A model generated the notes under the pieces. It saw nothing but the letters and a program-made list of their open reading frames with translations. It had not been told where the DNA came from and made no database searches. The position numbers and the translations under genes were made by a program. Shown here piece by piece: positions 56,010 through 63,992 of a DNA stretch of 64,000 nt. Source of the stretch: an uncultured Lachnospiraceae bacterium (GTDB lineage: Bacteria; Bacillota; Clostridia; Lachnospirales; Lachnospiraceae); contig CAJUGD010000011.1 in assembly GCA_910586205.1 (NCBI GenBank), forward strand, positions 48,235-112,234, read 5' to 3'. How positions within the stretch are numbered: the stretch's first letter is position 1; every line of letters begins with the position of its first letter.

Positions 56010-56132
56010 AAAGTAAAAAGTAAAAAATATAATACAGAATTAACAGCAATATTTTTTATTTATATCATATCATTTTCACATCCCATACACAAGTATGTTT
56101 ATCATACAATTTGATTTTCTCCGCTTAAAATG

Positions 56133-56279
56133 TTACTGTTCAAGGGGGCATCTTCTTGCTCGGCTCTGCCGTACAAGAAGCATCGGGTGTCCCTCCGCTT
56201 TCAAATAATGATATACCGTATCAGCTAATTCTTCATTTTCCATAGCAAAAGAAATTGCAATATCAAATAACTTTCCCAT
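56133..56279 (-). CDS. 48-residue hypothetical protein
   Basis: Small frame MGKLFDIAISFAMENEELAD... ending CPLEQ, with AGAGG seven bases before the ATG. The middle DTVYHYLKAEGHPMLLV looks foldable, but the Arg-rich tail may be read-through into repeat-like sequence (it overlaps GTTACTGTTCA, a motif repeated at 42321 and 57551). Not recognised as any family. Possibly the damaged end of a longer mobile-element gene. Confidence 0.4.
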   Translation of the reverse strand: MGKLFDIAISFAMENEELADTVYHYLKAEGHPMLLVRQSRARRCPLEQ

Positions 56280-56378
56280 TTTAAACCTCTCTCCATCATC
56301 ATTTTTTTATCAACTTATAAATTTATATTTACTATATTATATATACGCCAATGGCTTCCAAATCTAACACCTGCATAA

Positions 56379-56492
56379 TTATTTTTGCTTTGTTACTTTT
56401 GTTTCTACTACTGTGCCATTTGGATATTGGGTTACACTATATTTAGAATTTCCATTATCTTTTCTTCCAAATATTCCCATTAAATTTTTCAT
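56379..56492 (-). CDS. 37-residue hypothetical protein
   Basis: Frame MKNLMGIFGRKDNGNSKYSV... ending VTKQK, with AAGGAGG four bases before the ATG, a stronger signal than most small frames here. Charged and soluble, no helix long enough for a membrane. Not recognised. Lies between the 48-residue frame and the yjdF terminator, all on the minus strand. Confidence 0.45.
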   Translation of the reverse strand: MKNLMGIFGRKDNGNSKYSVTQYPNGTVVETKVTKQK

Positions 56493-56553
56493 ATTCCCTC
56501 CTTGCCAAAAATGCAGCATGGCGCTTGCCCCATATAAATACTATACCTAAGGA

Positions 56554-56588
56554 AACATAGGGGGGGCAGTACTACCTCCCCCTATGTT
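56554..56588. terminator. terminator at the yjdF 3' end
   Basis: AACATAGGGGG (56554-56564) and CCCCCTATGTT (56578-56588) form eleven perfect pairs; the yjdF stop codon lies in the loop. T-run stronger on the plus strand, weak TTT on the minus. Confidence 0.75.
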
Positions 56589-56988
56589 TTTCTTTCCTTT
56601 TCTGCTGTTTCAGTTCAAACTGCCGCTGCTTCTTTGCTTCTCGCTGTTCCCGGCTCACAGTCTTGCGTTCAGTTTTCAACTGCTCCTGCTGTAATTTCAA
56701 AGCCTGTTGCGATTTTGTGCCTATCCCGGTATTCTGTATCTGTTTTCGTACTTCACGTTGTACTCGTTTTGGATTGCGACCAGCTTCTTTTACATCAGTT
56801 GCCACAGCCGGACTAAATCGCAGCCGATAGTAATTTTTCAGAACGAAATCATATATTTCATAGTCTTTTGGTTCTGCCCCAAACGTAACCTTACACACGG
56901 ATAACTTTCCCTCTGATACACGTTCAAACACTCCCACCCAAAAGGGTTCTTCAAAAAATACTGTCAGCTTTCCCGATACTTTGTCCAT
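56572..56988 (-). CDS. yjdF: YjdF family protein (DUF2992)
   Basis: 138-residue protein with the YjdF/DUF2992 pattern: KLTVFFEEPFWVGVFE, VCKVTFGAEPKDYEIYDFVL, LRFSP, then a very basic tail (KTERKTVSREQREAKKQRQFELKQQKRKEKHRGR) typical of the family. Function unknown. In other Firmicutes the gene is controlled by the yjdF riboswitch, which answers to aza-aromatic compounds; the structured leader upstream fits. AAGGAGG six bases before ATG 56988. Its stop is inside its own terminator hairpin. Confidence 0.85.
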   Translation of the reverse strand: MDKVSGKLTVFFEEPFWVGVFERVSEGKLSVCKVTFGAEPKDYEIYDFVLKNYYRLRFSPAVATDVKEAGRNPKRVQREVRKQIQNTGIGTKSQQALKLQQEQLKTERKTVSREQREAKKQRQFELKQQKRKEKHRGR

Positions 56989-57002
56989 GACAATTCCTCC
57001 TT

Positions 57003-57215
57003 AAAATAATTGTTATGAACAAAGAACGGACGACCCTAAGGAGGGAGGGTTACTTACACCAGATTGGTGTGACTGGACTACCTACCAGTTCTGCAAGATT
57101 CCCTTGCGTTGTGTTTTTATCTTTGCCTCTATATATTACCACATAACCGCCTATATTTCCATAAAAATGTAGCAATCCGCTTGATATTGCGAACTGCCAC
57201 ATTACTTTCTTTTCT
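57003..57215 (-). promoter_or_regulatory. putative yjdF riboswitch leader
   Basis: About 210 bases of gene-free leader with serial hairpins on the minus strand: GCAAG-GGAAT-CTTGC, ACTGG ... CCAGT, ACACCA-ATC-TGGTGT (about 57071-57057) and ACCCT ... AGGGT just before the ribosome site. The position directly before yjdF and the dense structure match a yjdF-motif RNA, but I could not verify the conserved core letter by letter. Confidence 0.5.
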
Positions 57216-57225
57216 TTATCTACAT

Positions 57226-57389
57226 TAGAGCGTGTCTGAAAATTCATTCCCGCCAGACGCACGCCCCACTTTGCGGTATATTTGGCCCTCATTCGGTCAA
57301 CGTAGCCCACTACGCCTCCCTCATTCGGGTCAAATCTCCCACAAAATGTGACGCACATCTGACGGAAAGCAATTTTCAGACACGCTCTA
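57226..57389. mobile_element. 164-bp MITE with 19-bp terminal inverted repeats
   Basis: TAGAGCGTGTCTGAAAATT (57226-57244) and AATTTTCAGACACGCTCTA (57371-57389) are perfect inverses, and the ends read TA...TA, as in IS630/mariner-type insertions at TA. No coding capacity. Related fragments are at 6561-6580 and 10830-10870. It sits immediately upstream of the yjdF leader. Confidence 0.85.
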
Positions 57390-57695
57390 GCTCACATGGT
57401 GCTGGCATCCTGTTCAAATCCTCAATTCGACCTGATTGATTCGCTGCAAGATTTTTCTTAATCCTGTTTTCAGACCAGTTCCACCATTGAAGTTTCAATA
57501 ATTCAGAAATCATTGACCACAAAAATATGGAGACACAACATCCGCCACACCCCACATTTTGTTACTGTTCAGTGGCAATGTCAGTTAGGGAAGCTATCAG
57601 GTTAAATTCTGTTCAAGGGTTTAACTTAATTTTTGTCTCTTTAAAACCACTGCCACATTTTTCATAATGTGACAACCCAAGAATATACCTTTTCC
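57390..57695. other. gene-free stretch between MITE and PTS operon
   Basis: 306 bases with no frame worth calling. Contains GTTACTGTTCA (also at 42321 and 56132) and an AT-rich part before the EIIA stop. Reads like decayed mobile-element sequence; no tRNA or clear attachment site seen. Confidence 0.5.
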
Positions 57696-58175
57696 CTAAT
57701 CTTCAAAGATGTCCACGATCCTTTTTTCCAGCAGCGAAACCTCCCTATTCTTTTTCCGCACTTCCACAGTCTTCCCGTCTGTAAAGATAATCGGCGATAT
57801 TACAGATTTTCCGGCCGCTTTTATAACATCCAAATCAATCTCAACCAATGTATCACCTTGTTTTACATCATCACCCGCTTTCACCTTTACGTCAAATCCC
57901 TCTCCGTTCAGCTGTACTGTATCAATCCCTATATGGATCAGAATCTCCGTGCCATCCGAAGCTTTTAATCCAAACGCATGACCCGTGGGGAAAGCCGCCG
58001 CAACCTTTGCGGAAATAGGAGCTGCCACCTTCCCGCTGGTCGGTTCGATAGCGAATCCATCTCCCATCACTTTTTCCGAAAACACCTGATCCGGAACATC
58101 TGACAATTCTCTTACAATCCCCTTCATAGGTGATAAAAATTCTTCATTCTTTGCTTTCTTCTTAAAAAATCCCAT
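57696..58175 (-). CDS. PTS glucose-family EIIA of the lyase locus
   Basis: 159-residue EIIA of the glucose superfamily: His66 (TGHAFGL) and His81 (ILIHIGID, phosphorylated) are the active pair. Its start overlaps the lyase stop in TAATG, showing tight coupling to the lyase and EIIBC genes upstream. It would phosphorylate the EIIB domain encoded at 59564. Clearly diverged from the stand-alone EIIA at 6599. Confidence 0.92.
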   Translation of the reverse strand: MGFFKKKAKNEEFLSPMKGIVRELSDVPDQVFSEKVMGDGFAIEPTSGKVAAPISAKVAAAFPTGHAFGLKASDGTEILIHIGIDTVQLNGEGFDVKVKAGDDVKQGDTLVEIDLDVIKAAGKSVISPIIFTDGKTVEVRKKNREVSLLEKRIVDIFED

Positions 58176-59542
58176 TATTTTCCCTCCATCAATCCCTTTG
58201 CCTTATCAGCTGCTTTTTCTGCCATGATCTCCGCAATCTTTGACCCGCATCCTACATAATTCTCCGGACGGATCATCGCCTCTAATTCCTCCCTTGAAAA
58301 AAGTTCTGTCAAATACTCATCCTCCAATAATACAGAAAGATAATCCCTTCCTTCAAGTTCTACTTTCATGGCCTTTTCATACATCAGACCATGGGCTTTA
58401 TCCTTGCCAATCTTCGCCGCCACGTTCATCATGACAAGTTCACTATTATCTAACCCTCTGTTTTTCCATGCGTTTTCGTACATCTTTTCTTTGTTCACAT
58501 GAATCGTCCGTGTCAGTTCCTCCATCCTCATCAGAACCTGGGAAGTCAACTCCAGGGCTTCTTCCAGCATTCCGTCATAAAGCATATACGAACTGCTGTC
58601 CCCTTCAAACATTCTTACGCTGGAAAACAATCCCAGGGAGACCATGGAATACAGCTTCTGAGAATTTGCGATAATTCCCTTAGCCAGCTTCGGATTAATC
58701 TTCTGCGGCATAGTGGAACTTCCAATAGTTCCTTCCTGAAACGCTTCGCTGACCTCACCAAATTCCTCCATTCCCGTATAATAAACTTCCTCCGCCATTT
58801 TATGGCACACATTACACAATAGGGCAAGATCCATGATATACTCTTCCTTATGACTGCTAATGCTCCTGGAAGGAACCGGCATAGCATACATCCCCAGCGC
58901 CTTTGCTACCCGTTCCTGTACATGGATACCAACTTCTCCCATGGCATTAAAGGAGCCAACCGCACCCCCCATCATAACCTGAAATACCCGTTTTTCACAT
59001 TCCTGCAGTCGTTCCACGGCATTTAACAACTCGCTGATCCAGACAGAAACCTTATAGCCGTATGTAATGGGAATGGCATGTTTCCCATGGGTCCTCCCAG
59101 GCATTACCGTGTCTTTATGCCTCTCTGCCAAAACAGACAGATTCTCCAAAATTTCACCGCACGTCTTCAAAAAAATGTCATGCACTTTTTTCATCTGATA
59201 CAGCTGGGATGTCTGTTGAATATTCTGTGTTGTCACTCCATAATGCACGTACTTTCCTGCCTCTTTTGGACACGCCTTTACCAATACTTTTAAGAATGGA
59301 ACAAACCCATGCCCCACCTTCACCTTGATCCGCTCCATTTCTTCCAGATCCAGATTTTCAAGTTTACACGACTGACTGATTCCTTCGGCCGCTTCCCAGG
59401 GAATAAATCCTTCCTCCGCCTGCGCCTTTGCAAGCTCCGCTTCCACCAAAAGCCAGGTTTTCAGCTTTTCTGAACCAGACAGAATTTCGTTCACACCCCT
59501 GTCACTGATCGATTTACTCTTTGAATCATATAAAGCCCGCAC
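58175..59542 (-). CDS. adenylosuccinate-lyase/fumarase-superfamily lyase in a PTS operon
   Basis: 455-residue all-helical C-N or C-O lyase. Superfamily signatures: HYGVTTQNIQQT (first conserved region), GRTHGKHAIP (second His region), and the mobile loop GSSTMPQKINP with catalytic Ser275/Ser276. Members eliminate fumarate from succinyl-type adducts. It is not the purine-pathway PurB: its N-terminus (RALYDSKSKSISDRGVNEILSG) and the TTQN in place of the usual TSxD differ, and it is wedged between PTS EIIBC (21-base gap) and EIIA (one-base overlap). The context implies a substrate that enters as a sugar phosphate. 3-carboxymuconate cycloisomerase is the other superfamily option. Confidence 0.85.
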   Translation of the reverse strand: MRALYDSKSKSISDRGVNEILSGSEKLKTWLLVEAELAKAQAEEGFIPWEAAEGISQSCKLENLDLEEMERIKVKVGHGFVPFLKVLVKACPKEAGKYVHYGVTTQNIQQTSQLYQMKKVHDIFLKTCGEILENLSVLAERHKDTVMPGRTHGKHAIPITYGYKVSVWISELLNAVERLQECEKRVFQVMMGGAVGSFNAMGEVGIHVQERVAKALGMYAMPVPSRSISSHKEEYIMDLALLCNVCHKMAEEVYYTGMEEFGEVSEAFQEGTIGSSTMPQKINPKLAKGIIANSQKLYSMVSLGLFSSVRMFEGDSSSYMLYDGMLEEALELTSQVLMRMEELTRTIHVNKEKMYENAWKNRGLDNSELVMMNVAAKIGKDKAHGLMYEKAMKVELEGRDYLSVLLEDEYLTELFSREELEAMIRPENYVGCGSKIAEIMAEKAADKAKGLMEGK

Positions 59543-59563
59543 TTGTACCCTTCCTCCATTTCC

Positions 59564-61150
59564 TTATTTTTTCATCAGATCATCCACTGCATTCCTGACA
59601 AATTCCACATGCGGTCCGAACACAACATGAATGTGGTTCTTCTGCGGAAAAAATATTCCTGCACATCCGGAATCTTTTAAGCGTTCCTGATTTACCTTAT
59701 TCTGATCTGCCAGATCCACACGCAGCCGTGAAATACAGTTTTCAACCTTCACAATATTGGATTTTCCGCCAAGCTGCTCAATAACAATCGCCGCTATTTC
59801 CGGATATTTCTTTTCTTTCAAAAGTACACTGGCAGATTCGCTGACTTCAAATTTTTCACGTCCCGGCGTCTCCAGATCAAATCTCTCAATCGCCCACTTA
59901 AAAACGAAGTAGAACATCACAAAATTTACGACTCCAAGCAACAGCAGATTCAGCCAATTTGTGTTGTCATACAAGAGACCGAAAATCCCAAAATCAAAGA
60001 TAGTTCCTCTAATATAGCCTATTGAAATATTTAAAAAACTAAGGGGCAGCGCAAGCAGGCCGCAAAGCAGACAGTAAATAGCAAACAACTGGGAAGCGAT
60101 AAACAGGAACGAAAACTCTAAAGGTTCTGTAACATTTCCCAAAAAAGCAGTTAAAACCACTGTCAGAATAACACCTCTCGCAACTTTTCTATTTTTTGTA
60201 AAAGAGGTTTTATACATGGCAAGCCCGATTGCCGGAACACGAAACAGCGTAGTCAGCATCTGCCCGGCAGCAAGATAGCGTGTAAGTTTTGGCATCCACT
60301 GCACCCACGCCGGATCAGAAGGCCCAAGGTTGAATAAAATCTCATTTACCGCCGGAAGGATGCCAACATACTGCTGGCCGTTAATCATGTAAGTTCCGCC
60401 CGCTTCCGTAAACCGCACAATGGATGCCAGCACATGATGAAGTCCAAAGGGAATCAATGCCCTGTGCATTACCCAATAAACTCCGTGTCCCACATAGTCA
60501 TTCATAAAGATAAATGAAATGGAGATCAAAAACTTTGTTAAAACTCCCCAAACAACAGGTATTACAAATCCAAGAGGTATTGAAAGTAAAAATGAAATAA
60601 TCGGTACTGATTTTTTCCCTCCAAAAAACGCAAATGCCAATGGAAACTCTATTTTGTAAAATCTATCTGCCGCTTTCGCCGCAAGCAGGCCGCAGATAAT
60701 TCCTCCGGCTGCTTCTATTTTCAAGGTCTGAACGCCAAGGACCAGCCCCTGCCCAACCTGCGACATAGTTTCCGGATCTGCCAGCGTTCCTGTAAGTTTC
60801 AGGTAAGTGCCCATAGTAACATTTAATGTAAGATAGCTGACCACTGATGCAAAAATCGCGATCCCTTTCTCATTTTTGGACATCCCATACGCAACCCCCA
60901 TGGCAAAGAGAAGCGGGATATTATTAAATATCATACTGGTGATTGTTTGAAGGCTTACAATAATGGATTGTAAAACCACATTGTCTAAAAATGGCAGCTT
61001 CTCAATCATATACTGCTGGCTCAAAGCGCCGCAAATGCCCATAAGCATGCCAATTGGCGCTAATACCGCAATCGGCAGAAGCAAAGATCTTCCAAATGTC
61101 TGTATGCTGGTTTTCCAGCCTCCCTTTTGTCTACTCTTTTTTGTTTTCAT
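59564..61150 (-). CDS. PTS EIIBC transporter (glucose/alpha-glucoside family)
   Basis: 528-residue membrane permease. EIIC part (residues 1-430, about ten hydrophobic segments, with FGRSLLLPIAVLAPIGMLMG and PFGLHHVLASIVRF) fused to a C-terminal EIIB domain whose phospho-cysteine is Cys472 in VENCISRLRVDL. Architecture is that of MalX/alpha-glucoside EIICB of the glucose superfamily. First gene of EIIBC-lyase-EIIA, transcribed from 61249-61221. Substrate unknown; the adjoining lyase argues for a modified sugar. Confidence 0.92.
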   Translation of the reverse strand: MKTKKSRQKGGWKTSIQTFGRSLLLPIAVLAPIGMLMGICGALSQQYMIEKLPFLDNVVLQSIIVSLQTITSMIFNNIPLLFAMGVAYGMSKNEKGIAIFASVVSYLTLNVTMGTYLKLTGTLADPETMSQVGQGLVLGVQTLKIEAAGGIICGLLAAKAADRFYKIEFPLAFAFFGGKKSVPIISFLLSIPLGFVIPVVWGVLTKFLISISFIFMNDYVGHGVYWVMHRALIPFGLHHVLASIVRFTEAGGTYMINGQQYVGILPAVNEILFNLGPSDPAWVQWMPKLTRYLAAGQMLTTLFRVPAIGLAMYKTSFTKNRKVARGVILTVVLTAFLGNVTEPLEFSFLFIASQLFAIYCLLCGLLALPLSFLNISIGYIRGTIFDFGIFGLLYDNTNWLNLLLLGVVNFVMFYFVFKWAIERFDLETPGREKFEVSESASVLLKEKKYPEIAAIVIEQLGGKSNIVKVENCISRLRVDLADQNKVNQERLKDSGCAGIFFPQKNHIHVVFGPHVEFVRNAVDDLMKK

Positions 61151-61220
61151 CGTAACCTCCTTATATGTTCCTGCTGTGACTTATAACAGAAAATTGACGC
61201 GCCTTATTTGTTATGGCCTC

Positions 61221-61249
61221 ATTATATATTCATTTTAAGGTAATTTCAA
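61221..61249 (-). promoter_or_regulatory. promoter of the PTS-lyase operon
   Basis: Minus strand TTGAAA (61249-61244), 17-base spacer, TATAAT (61226-61221), 71 bases before the EIIBC start. Confidence 0.7.
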
Positions 61250-61282
61250 AGATATAATATTCCAATTTAAAGAGGAAAATAG

Positions 61283-61311
61283 TTGCCTTTATTTAGTATA
61301 TGATTTATACT
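61283..61311 (+). promoter_or_regulatory. promoter of the Mga-like regulator
   Basis: TTGCCT (61283-61288), 17-base spacer, TATACT (61306-61311). Transcription would begin near 61318, downstream of the frame's first ATG at 61300, which supports the ATG at 61357 as the real start. Back-to-back with the PTS promoter. Confidence 0.65.
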
Positions 61312-61356
61312 AAATTATACACAAAATCCACTTTATCAAGAAAGGTGCAGGCAAAT

Positions 61357-62910
61357 ATGGCATTATATCAAGAAGATTTAAGGCTGCTCAATTACATACA
61401 AGATCAAAAATCCGTTTCTATAAAACAACTGACAATGTATTTTAAAAAAGATTTTTCTTCCATACGGAAAGAAATTCATCATATGAATCAGGAATTACCT
61501 GACTCTTTTCAAATAAAGATCCACAACAATCAAGTAACCTCAGTCATGAATTATTCTGACTATTTAAACTTTATCCAGAATATGGATATGTCCCGATACT
61601 TTCCCTCCGTTCAGGAACGTGTTGCGGTAATCATGCTGCTCTGTTTTCAGGACGGCCATGTCAATTTAAGCCACCTCTACAATACATGGGGCTTTTCTCT
61701 TACAACGAAGAAAAAAGACACCAAGTATTTAAAAACATACCTGGCACCTTATGGACTGGAAATATCTATATTGCGGAAAAAGGGAATCACAATCCAAGGA
61801 AATGAATTTCAATTTCGATTAGCAGTATCCAGTTTCCTGTTGCTGATTGCCGAAGTGGGAGAAAATTTAAAATTTTATGAACGGCTTGCCAATTCCCCAT
61901 TTGAACATCTGCTTTACCTCCATTTTTCAGATATACTTGAAGAAGTCGAATCAAGCGCAATACAAGCATACCTCAAAATCTTAGAGGCTGTTAAAGTTAT
62001 GCCTTCATATCCAAGCAAGAAACTGTTATTGATTTATCTGGTTCTTTATTATTATCATATGGATTATCTTAAAGAATCGCCAGAGTTTTTGATTTCAATG
62101 CCAGTTATTCCATTTACCCTTTCTGACTCTGTTTTTGAAAACTACGCAATTAACCACGTTATATCAATACTTGATTTTCGACCATTTCTTTCTGTACCTC
62201 GCAGTTCCAAACTTGAACGGAAGATAAACAGCTTTTTTCAATCTGTGTGTTCCGAACTCCGTTTGGATTTTTATACAAAAGAACAAGTATTTCAAGAACT
62301 ATATACCTATCTGTATAAAAAAATTTCAGCACATTACTACCATATTGAATTATCTGATAAGCTGGTAAAAAATACAGAACAGCACGAAAATGAGATTTAT
62401 ACCTGTATATCCAGATATGCTTCTTTCTTTCAGGAAGACTGGAAATTCCAGATGAATCCGGATCACATATCCGCGATTACATTAATCATTAAAAAATGGA
62501 TTTTAAGAAATAAAATCATAGGGCGCGAAAAAATGCGGCTGATCTTGATTACAAATACCATTCAGGAAAAACTTGAATATTTTATAGAAACATTAAAAGA
62601 GTATATTGACTTTAAAATAATAGCTATATTAGATATTAACGAATTGTACCAAATTAAGAATCTGTCTTATCATCATATTATTACCTTATCCGACAGAACC
62701 TCTCTCGTACTGGAAAAACTTGGATACCCTTATGTCCGTCTGCACTTTTTCCTTACGGATTCCGATATTGTACTCCTGAAAAGCCTTGGCTTTCCCACTA
62801 AAGCCAGCAAATTTATTGCCCACAATCTTATCGCCCAAATTTTTTCAAATCATTCAGAAAAAAGTGCAGAAGAATATCTCTTAGAACATTACGGAGATTA
62901 TTTTATTTAA
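61357..62910 (+). CDS. Mga/PRD-type transcriptional regulator of the PTS locus
   Basis: 517-residue regulator. N-terminal HTH region (DLRLLNYIQDQKSVSIKQLTMYFKKDFSSIRKEIHHM), then Mga/PRD-like helical domains (about residues 60-400) and a C-terminal EIIB-like part (RLILITNTIQEKLEYFIETLKEY...DFKIIAILD). Such proteins are activated or silenced by PTS phosphorylation. Divergent from, and so likely in control of, the PTS-lyase operon. Lower GC than its neighbours. Start at 61357 chosen from promoter position; upstream AAAGGTGCAGG is a modest ribosome site. Confidence 0.8.
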   Translation: MALYQEDLRLLNYIQDQKSVSIKQLTMYFKKDFSSIRKEIHHMNQELPDSFQIKIHNNQVTSVMNYSDYLNFIQNMDMSRYFPSVQERVAVIMLLCFQDGHVNLSHLYNTWGFSLTTKKKDTKYLKTYLAPYGLEISILRKKGITIQGNEFQFRLAVSSFLLLIAEVGENLKFYERLANSPFEHLLYLHFSDILEEVESSAIQAYLKILEAVKVMPSYPSKKLLLIYLVLYYYHMDYLKESPEFLISMPVIPFTLSDSVFENYAINHVISILDFRPFLSVPRSSKLERKINSFFQSVCSELRLDFYTKEQVFQELYTYLYKKISAHYYHIELSDKLVKNTEQHENEIYTCISRYASFFQEDWKFQMNPDHISAITLIIKKWILRNKIIGREKMRLILITNTIQEKLEYFIETLKEYIDFKIIAILDINELYQIKNLSYHHIITLSDRTSLVLEKLGYPYVRLHFFLTDSDIVLLKSLGFPTKASKFIAHNLIAQIFSNHSEKSAEEYLLEHYGDYFI

Positions 62911-63007
62911 TTATGATGGCTTGCTTTTACACCAAAAATGTGTAAGCTGACACTCACAAGACAAGAAAGTAATAACAAAATACCAAAATAGTAAAGTGGA
63001 TAACATT

Positions 63008-63079
63008 ATGAAGACAGAAAGAATCACACCAACCCCGGGACGCGGTTCTGGTATGCCTTATGGTAGAGGGCGATTGTGA
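63008..63079 (+). CDS. 23-residue remnant of a mobile-element gene
   Basis: MKTERITPTPGRGSGMPYGRGRL then stop, overlapping by four bases with the next remnant. The Gly/Arg-rich ending resembles small proteins of integrative conjugative elements, but no family can be named. No convincing ribosome site. Confidence 0.3.
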   Translation: MKTERITPTPGRGSGMPYGRGRL

Positions 63080-63288
63080 AAGTACACGTCATGGATTTCA
63101 AAAGTTATTTTACCGTCCGCAAGTACAATGAAATGGAAGTCGAGAGGTTCAATTTCTTTGATGTTGTCCGGCAGTTCAACCTTCTTGTACCGTTTTACTT
63201 CCTCGCCCGCTACATCATTGACCGTAACGGCAAACTCAGTGACAAGAAGATCGAACTTTATTTCATAACTTTCTGCATTTTATACTGA
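63076..63288 (+). pseudogene. truncated mobile-element gene fragment
   Basis: Frame GTG..., reading VHVMDFKSYFTVRKYNEMEVERF...DVVRQFNLLVPFYFLARYI, with higher GC and different codon choice from the AT-rich flanks. From about 63260 it runs into the 3' end of the GNAT gene on the other strand, so the C-terminus (ITFCILY) is junction sequence and the original gene is cut off. Probably debris of an integrative element; family not identified. Confidence 0.35.
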
Positions 63289-63740
63289 CCCTCTAACCTG
63301 TTTTTAGGATTATCAATTTTAATAATATGAAAACCGCACTTATTGACATAGAAATTGTGGTTTCTGATTGAAAAAATAGGCGTTTCTGTTTCCCAAATCC
63401 TTGTATCAGGATATAATTTTTCAATCATATTCCACACCTTTACGCCTAGCCCTTGATTTTCATAAGTCGGGTCAATAAAAATATTTCCCAAAAAATTGTG
63501 GTTATTTTCATTTATCCACAGTATCACACCACCAATTAACTGTTCGTTCAAAAAAATACAATATGAGGAAGAATCTTTATGTAATCCCCACTGTCTTAAA
63601 AAACTGCCATTATCATATCCATCTGGCCCACCTTTTTCTTCACCAAGGTGTATTCTTGTGTCTTCATCAAAAGCTCGCTCCATAATTTTTGTTAATTTGT
63701 CTATATGCGATTCTTCTAATTTGATGAGTTTCAATTTCAT
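63258..63740 (-). CDS. GNAT family N-acetyltransferase
   Basis: 160-residue acetyl-CoA-dependent transferase. The acetyl-CoA-binding motif A region reads GNIFIDPTYENQGLGVKVWNMIEKLYP (Q/R-x-x-G-x-G/A as QGLG), with beta-strand GGVILWINENNHNF before it and the terminal HNFYVNKCGFHII. Substrate not predictable. AAAGGAG seven bases upstream of ATG. The low GC and the neighbouring mobile-element debris suggest it is part of a transferred segment. Confidence 0.85.
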   Translation of the reverse strand: MKLKLIKLEESHIDKLTKIMERAFDEDTRIHLGEEKGGPDGYDNGSFLRQWGLHKDSSSYCIFLNEQLIGGVILWINENNHNFLGNIFIDPTYENQGLGVKVWNMIEKLYPDTRIWETETPIFSIRNHNFYVNKCGFHIIKIDNPKNRLEGQYKMQKVMK

Positions 63741-63833
63741 ATCTATTCTCCTTTCCGTTTAGTCAATACCGATTTACTAATTGATTATATCACACAGCAG
63801 ATCGAATGTATATTAATAAAAAATCACGTCTAA

Positions 63834-63863
63834 GGGGGAATAACCACTTGTGGCTATTCCCCC
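63834..63863. terminator. hairpin upstream of the GNAT gene and window-end gene
   Basis: GGGGGAATA (63834-63842) pairs with TATTCCCCC (63855-63863), and the inner CC/GG extends it. No clear T-run. Probably a terminator or the border of the element starting downstream. Confidence 0.5.
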
Positions 63864-63992
63864 CATTGCAATTATATTTTATATTGGGAAAAAGTAAGGA
63901 CTGAAAAAGAGAAAAAGCCGCCAAACTGATATGATCCCTATATGGTAGACACAGGAAATAATTAAATGTCTATTGTATAAGGAGCATATTTT

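Noticed and set aside
57050..57358. 102-residue minus-strand frame across the MITE
   Set aside because: It reads through the MITE and the yjdF leader, has no ribosome site and resembles no protein.
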